Of a stretch of 7,100 bases of DNA, positions 6,576 to 7,100 are shown in pieces. The stretch's first letter is position 1. Each line of letters opens with the position of its first letter. A model generated the notes under the pieces. That model was not told where the DNA came from and did not search any database. It worked only from the letters and a program-made list of their open reading frames with translations. Origin of the DNA: Oscillospiraceae bacterium (GTDB lineage Bacteria; Bacillota_A; Clostridia; Oscillospirales; Ruminococcaceae). The position numbers and the translations under genes are program-made. Location: NCBI GenBank assembly GCA_017440445.1, contig JAFSHE010000062.1, positions 1-7,100 on the forward strand, given 5' to 3'.

Positions 6576-6604
6576 ATTATATCACATTTTACACTGCGGT
6601 GCAA
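6576..6604 (-). promoter_or_regulatory. Sigma-A promoter of the glycan-pgsA-PHP unit, with extended -10
   Basis: On the minus strand, TTGCAC (6604-6599) and a perfect TATAAT (6581-6576) are 17 bases apart, with TGA directly before the -10 box as an extended element. The expected start near 6569 leaves a leader of about 55 bases. The -35 box lies in a small inverted repeat, GTGC-AACAA-GCAC (6599-6611), which could be an operator arm or chance. The remaining intergenic DNA up to 6708 is very AT-rich, and I see no gene in it. Confidence 0.85.
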
Positions 6605-6708
6605 CAAGCACTATAACTAATTTCGCCAGCGCTTATCTGCTTTTTTTGACATAATGCAAAAAGCTGTTTATTATTTTTACTTTATTTTTTAATTTTACCC
6701 CAATAAGT

Positions 6709-6738
6709 CAAAAAGGCAGAGCTTTTCTCTCTGCCTTT
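6709..6738 (-). terminator. Intrinsic terminator downstream of rnhA
   Basis: On the minus strand, AAAGGCAGAG (6738-6729) pairs perfectly with CTCTGCCTTT (6721-6712) around a seven-base loop. This gives 10 base pairs followed by a short T-run that extends to 6710. It lies 55 bases past the RNase H stop codon and isolates rnhA from the downstream promoter. The T-run is short but the stem is strong. Confidence 0.8.
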
Positions 6739-6792
6739 CTTCGATTATGAAGCCTTGTTTCCTTTATTTACTCGCAGGAAATTTTACCCTCC

Positions 6793-7100
6793 TCACACTG
6801 AGTGAAGGTCCCTCTGCTGCACTGCAAGACGGTCGCAGCGCTCGTTTTCCTCGTGACCTGCGTGACCCTTTATCCAGCAGAATTCCACCTCGTGCACCTC
6901 CAGAAGCTGAAGGAGCTTCTCCCACAGGTCGGGATTGAGTGCGGGCTTGCCGTCGCCTTTCTTCCAGCCACGCTTGCGCCAGCCGACAGCCCAACCATTT
7001 GTGATGCCATCAACCACATACTTGCTGTCCGTTGTCAGCTTTACTTTACATGGGAATTTCAGCGCAGACAGCGCCTCTATCACGCCTGTAAGCTCCATTC
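6793..7100 (-). CDS. rnhA: Ribonuclease HI, C-terminal part (5' end outside window)
   Basis: About 102 residues of RNase HI are visible. The enzyme cuts the RNA strand of RNA-DNA hybrids, removing Okazaki primers and R-loops. The first bases give a partial codon ending GA followed by ATG GAG CTT, matching the family's RMEL motif, so the apparent ATG at 7098 is internal and the gene continues to the right. Visible catalytic parts are Glu of MELTG (E. coli Glu48), Asp of TTDSKYV (Asp70), His of [13 protein letters not shown] (His124) and Asp of NERCD (Asp134); only the first Asp is off the window. The basic handle region [22 protein letters not shown] before PDLWEKL is the hybrid-binding part of true type 1 HI enzymes. 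The C-terminus is short, ending [12 protein letters not shown]. Confidence 0.95.
   Translation of the reverse strand, partial: MELTGVIEALSALKFPCKVKLTTDSKYVVDGITNGWAVGWRKRGWKKGDGKPALNPDLWEKLLQLLEVHEVEFCWIKGHAGHEENERCDRLAVQQRDLHSV

Noticed and set aside
6739..6792. GAGGAGGG after the rnhA stop as a ribosome binding site for a further minus-strand gene
   Set aside because: No ATG, GTG or TTG follows at a usable distance and the terminator at 6709-6738 comes almost at once.
1..7100. CRISPR arrays, tRNA or rRNA genes, insertion sequences, phage genes
   Set aside because: I saw no regularly spaced direct repeats, tRNA cloverleaf arms, rRNA-like stretches, transposase motifs or terminal inverted repeats.

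Overview
The window looks like chromosomal DNA of a low-to-mid GC Firmicute, probably a Clostridia member of the Ruminococcus / Oscillospiraceae type. The basis is a long-form HPF, a YvyD-like gene neighbourhood, strong GGAGG-type ribosome binding sites, sigma-A promoters with extended -10 (TGn) elements, and a housekeeping PgsA; the genus is inference only. Except for a gene fragment at the left edge, all genes are on the minus strand, so the window is read right to left.

Right edge (6793-7100): the C-terminal two thirds of RNase HI, closed by an intrinsic terminator at 6709-6738. A sigma-A promoter (6576-6604) then drives a three-gene unit. First comes a 1202-residue protein (6513-2905) in which a polyprenyl-phosphate sugar-phosphate transferase (the enzyme that starts a surface polysaccharide) is fused in frame to an O-antigen polymerase/ligase-type membrane protein. 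Next are pgsA (2852-2229), for phosphatidylglycerol synthesis, and a PHP-family phosphoesterase (2242-1451) that overlaps the end of pgsA by 14 bases. A strong terminator at 1402-1440 ends the unit. Its theme is the cell envelope: lipid-linked glycan initiation, polymerisation and anionic phospholipid synthesis.

Left part: a second clear promoter (1304-1332) drives hpf (1247-729), the ribosome hibernation factor. No terminator follows. Instead there is a tiny ORF with an excellent ribosome binding site (708-679), two hairpins, and then an RNHCP-domain zinc-ribbon-like protein starting at TTG (599-243). A bidirectional terminator (200-240) separates this from a convergent plus-strand fragment (1-178), the C-terminal end of an XRE-type regulator.

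Two places deserve most attention. (1) The junction of the 1202-residue fusion holds a run of seven A's. Loss or gain of one A would split it into two ordinary genes, and an internal ribosome binding site and ATG are already present. (2) The hpf-RNHCP spacer has a 9-codon ORF ending in UGA directly before a 15-bp hairpin, and the same frame then stays open until one base before the RNHCP start. That pattern fits either leader-peptide control or UGA recoding. Neither can be settled from this sequence alone.
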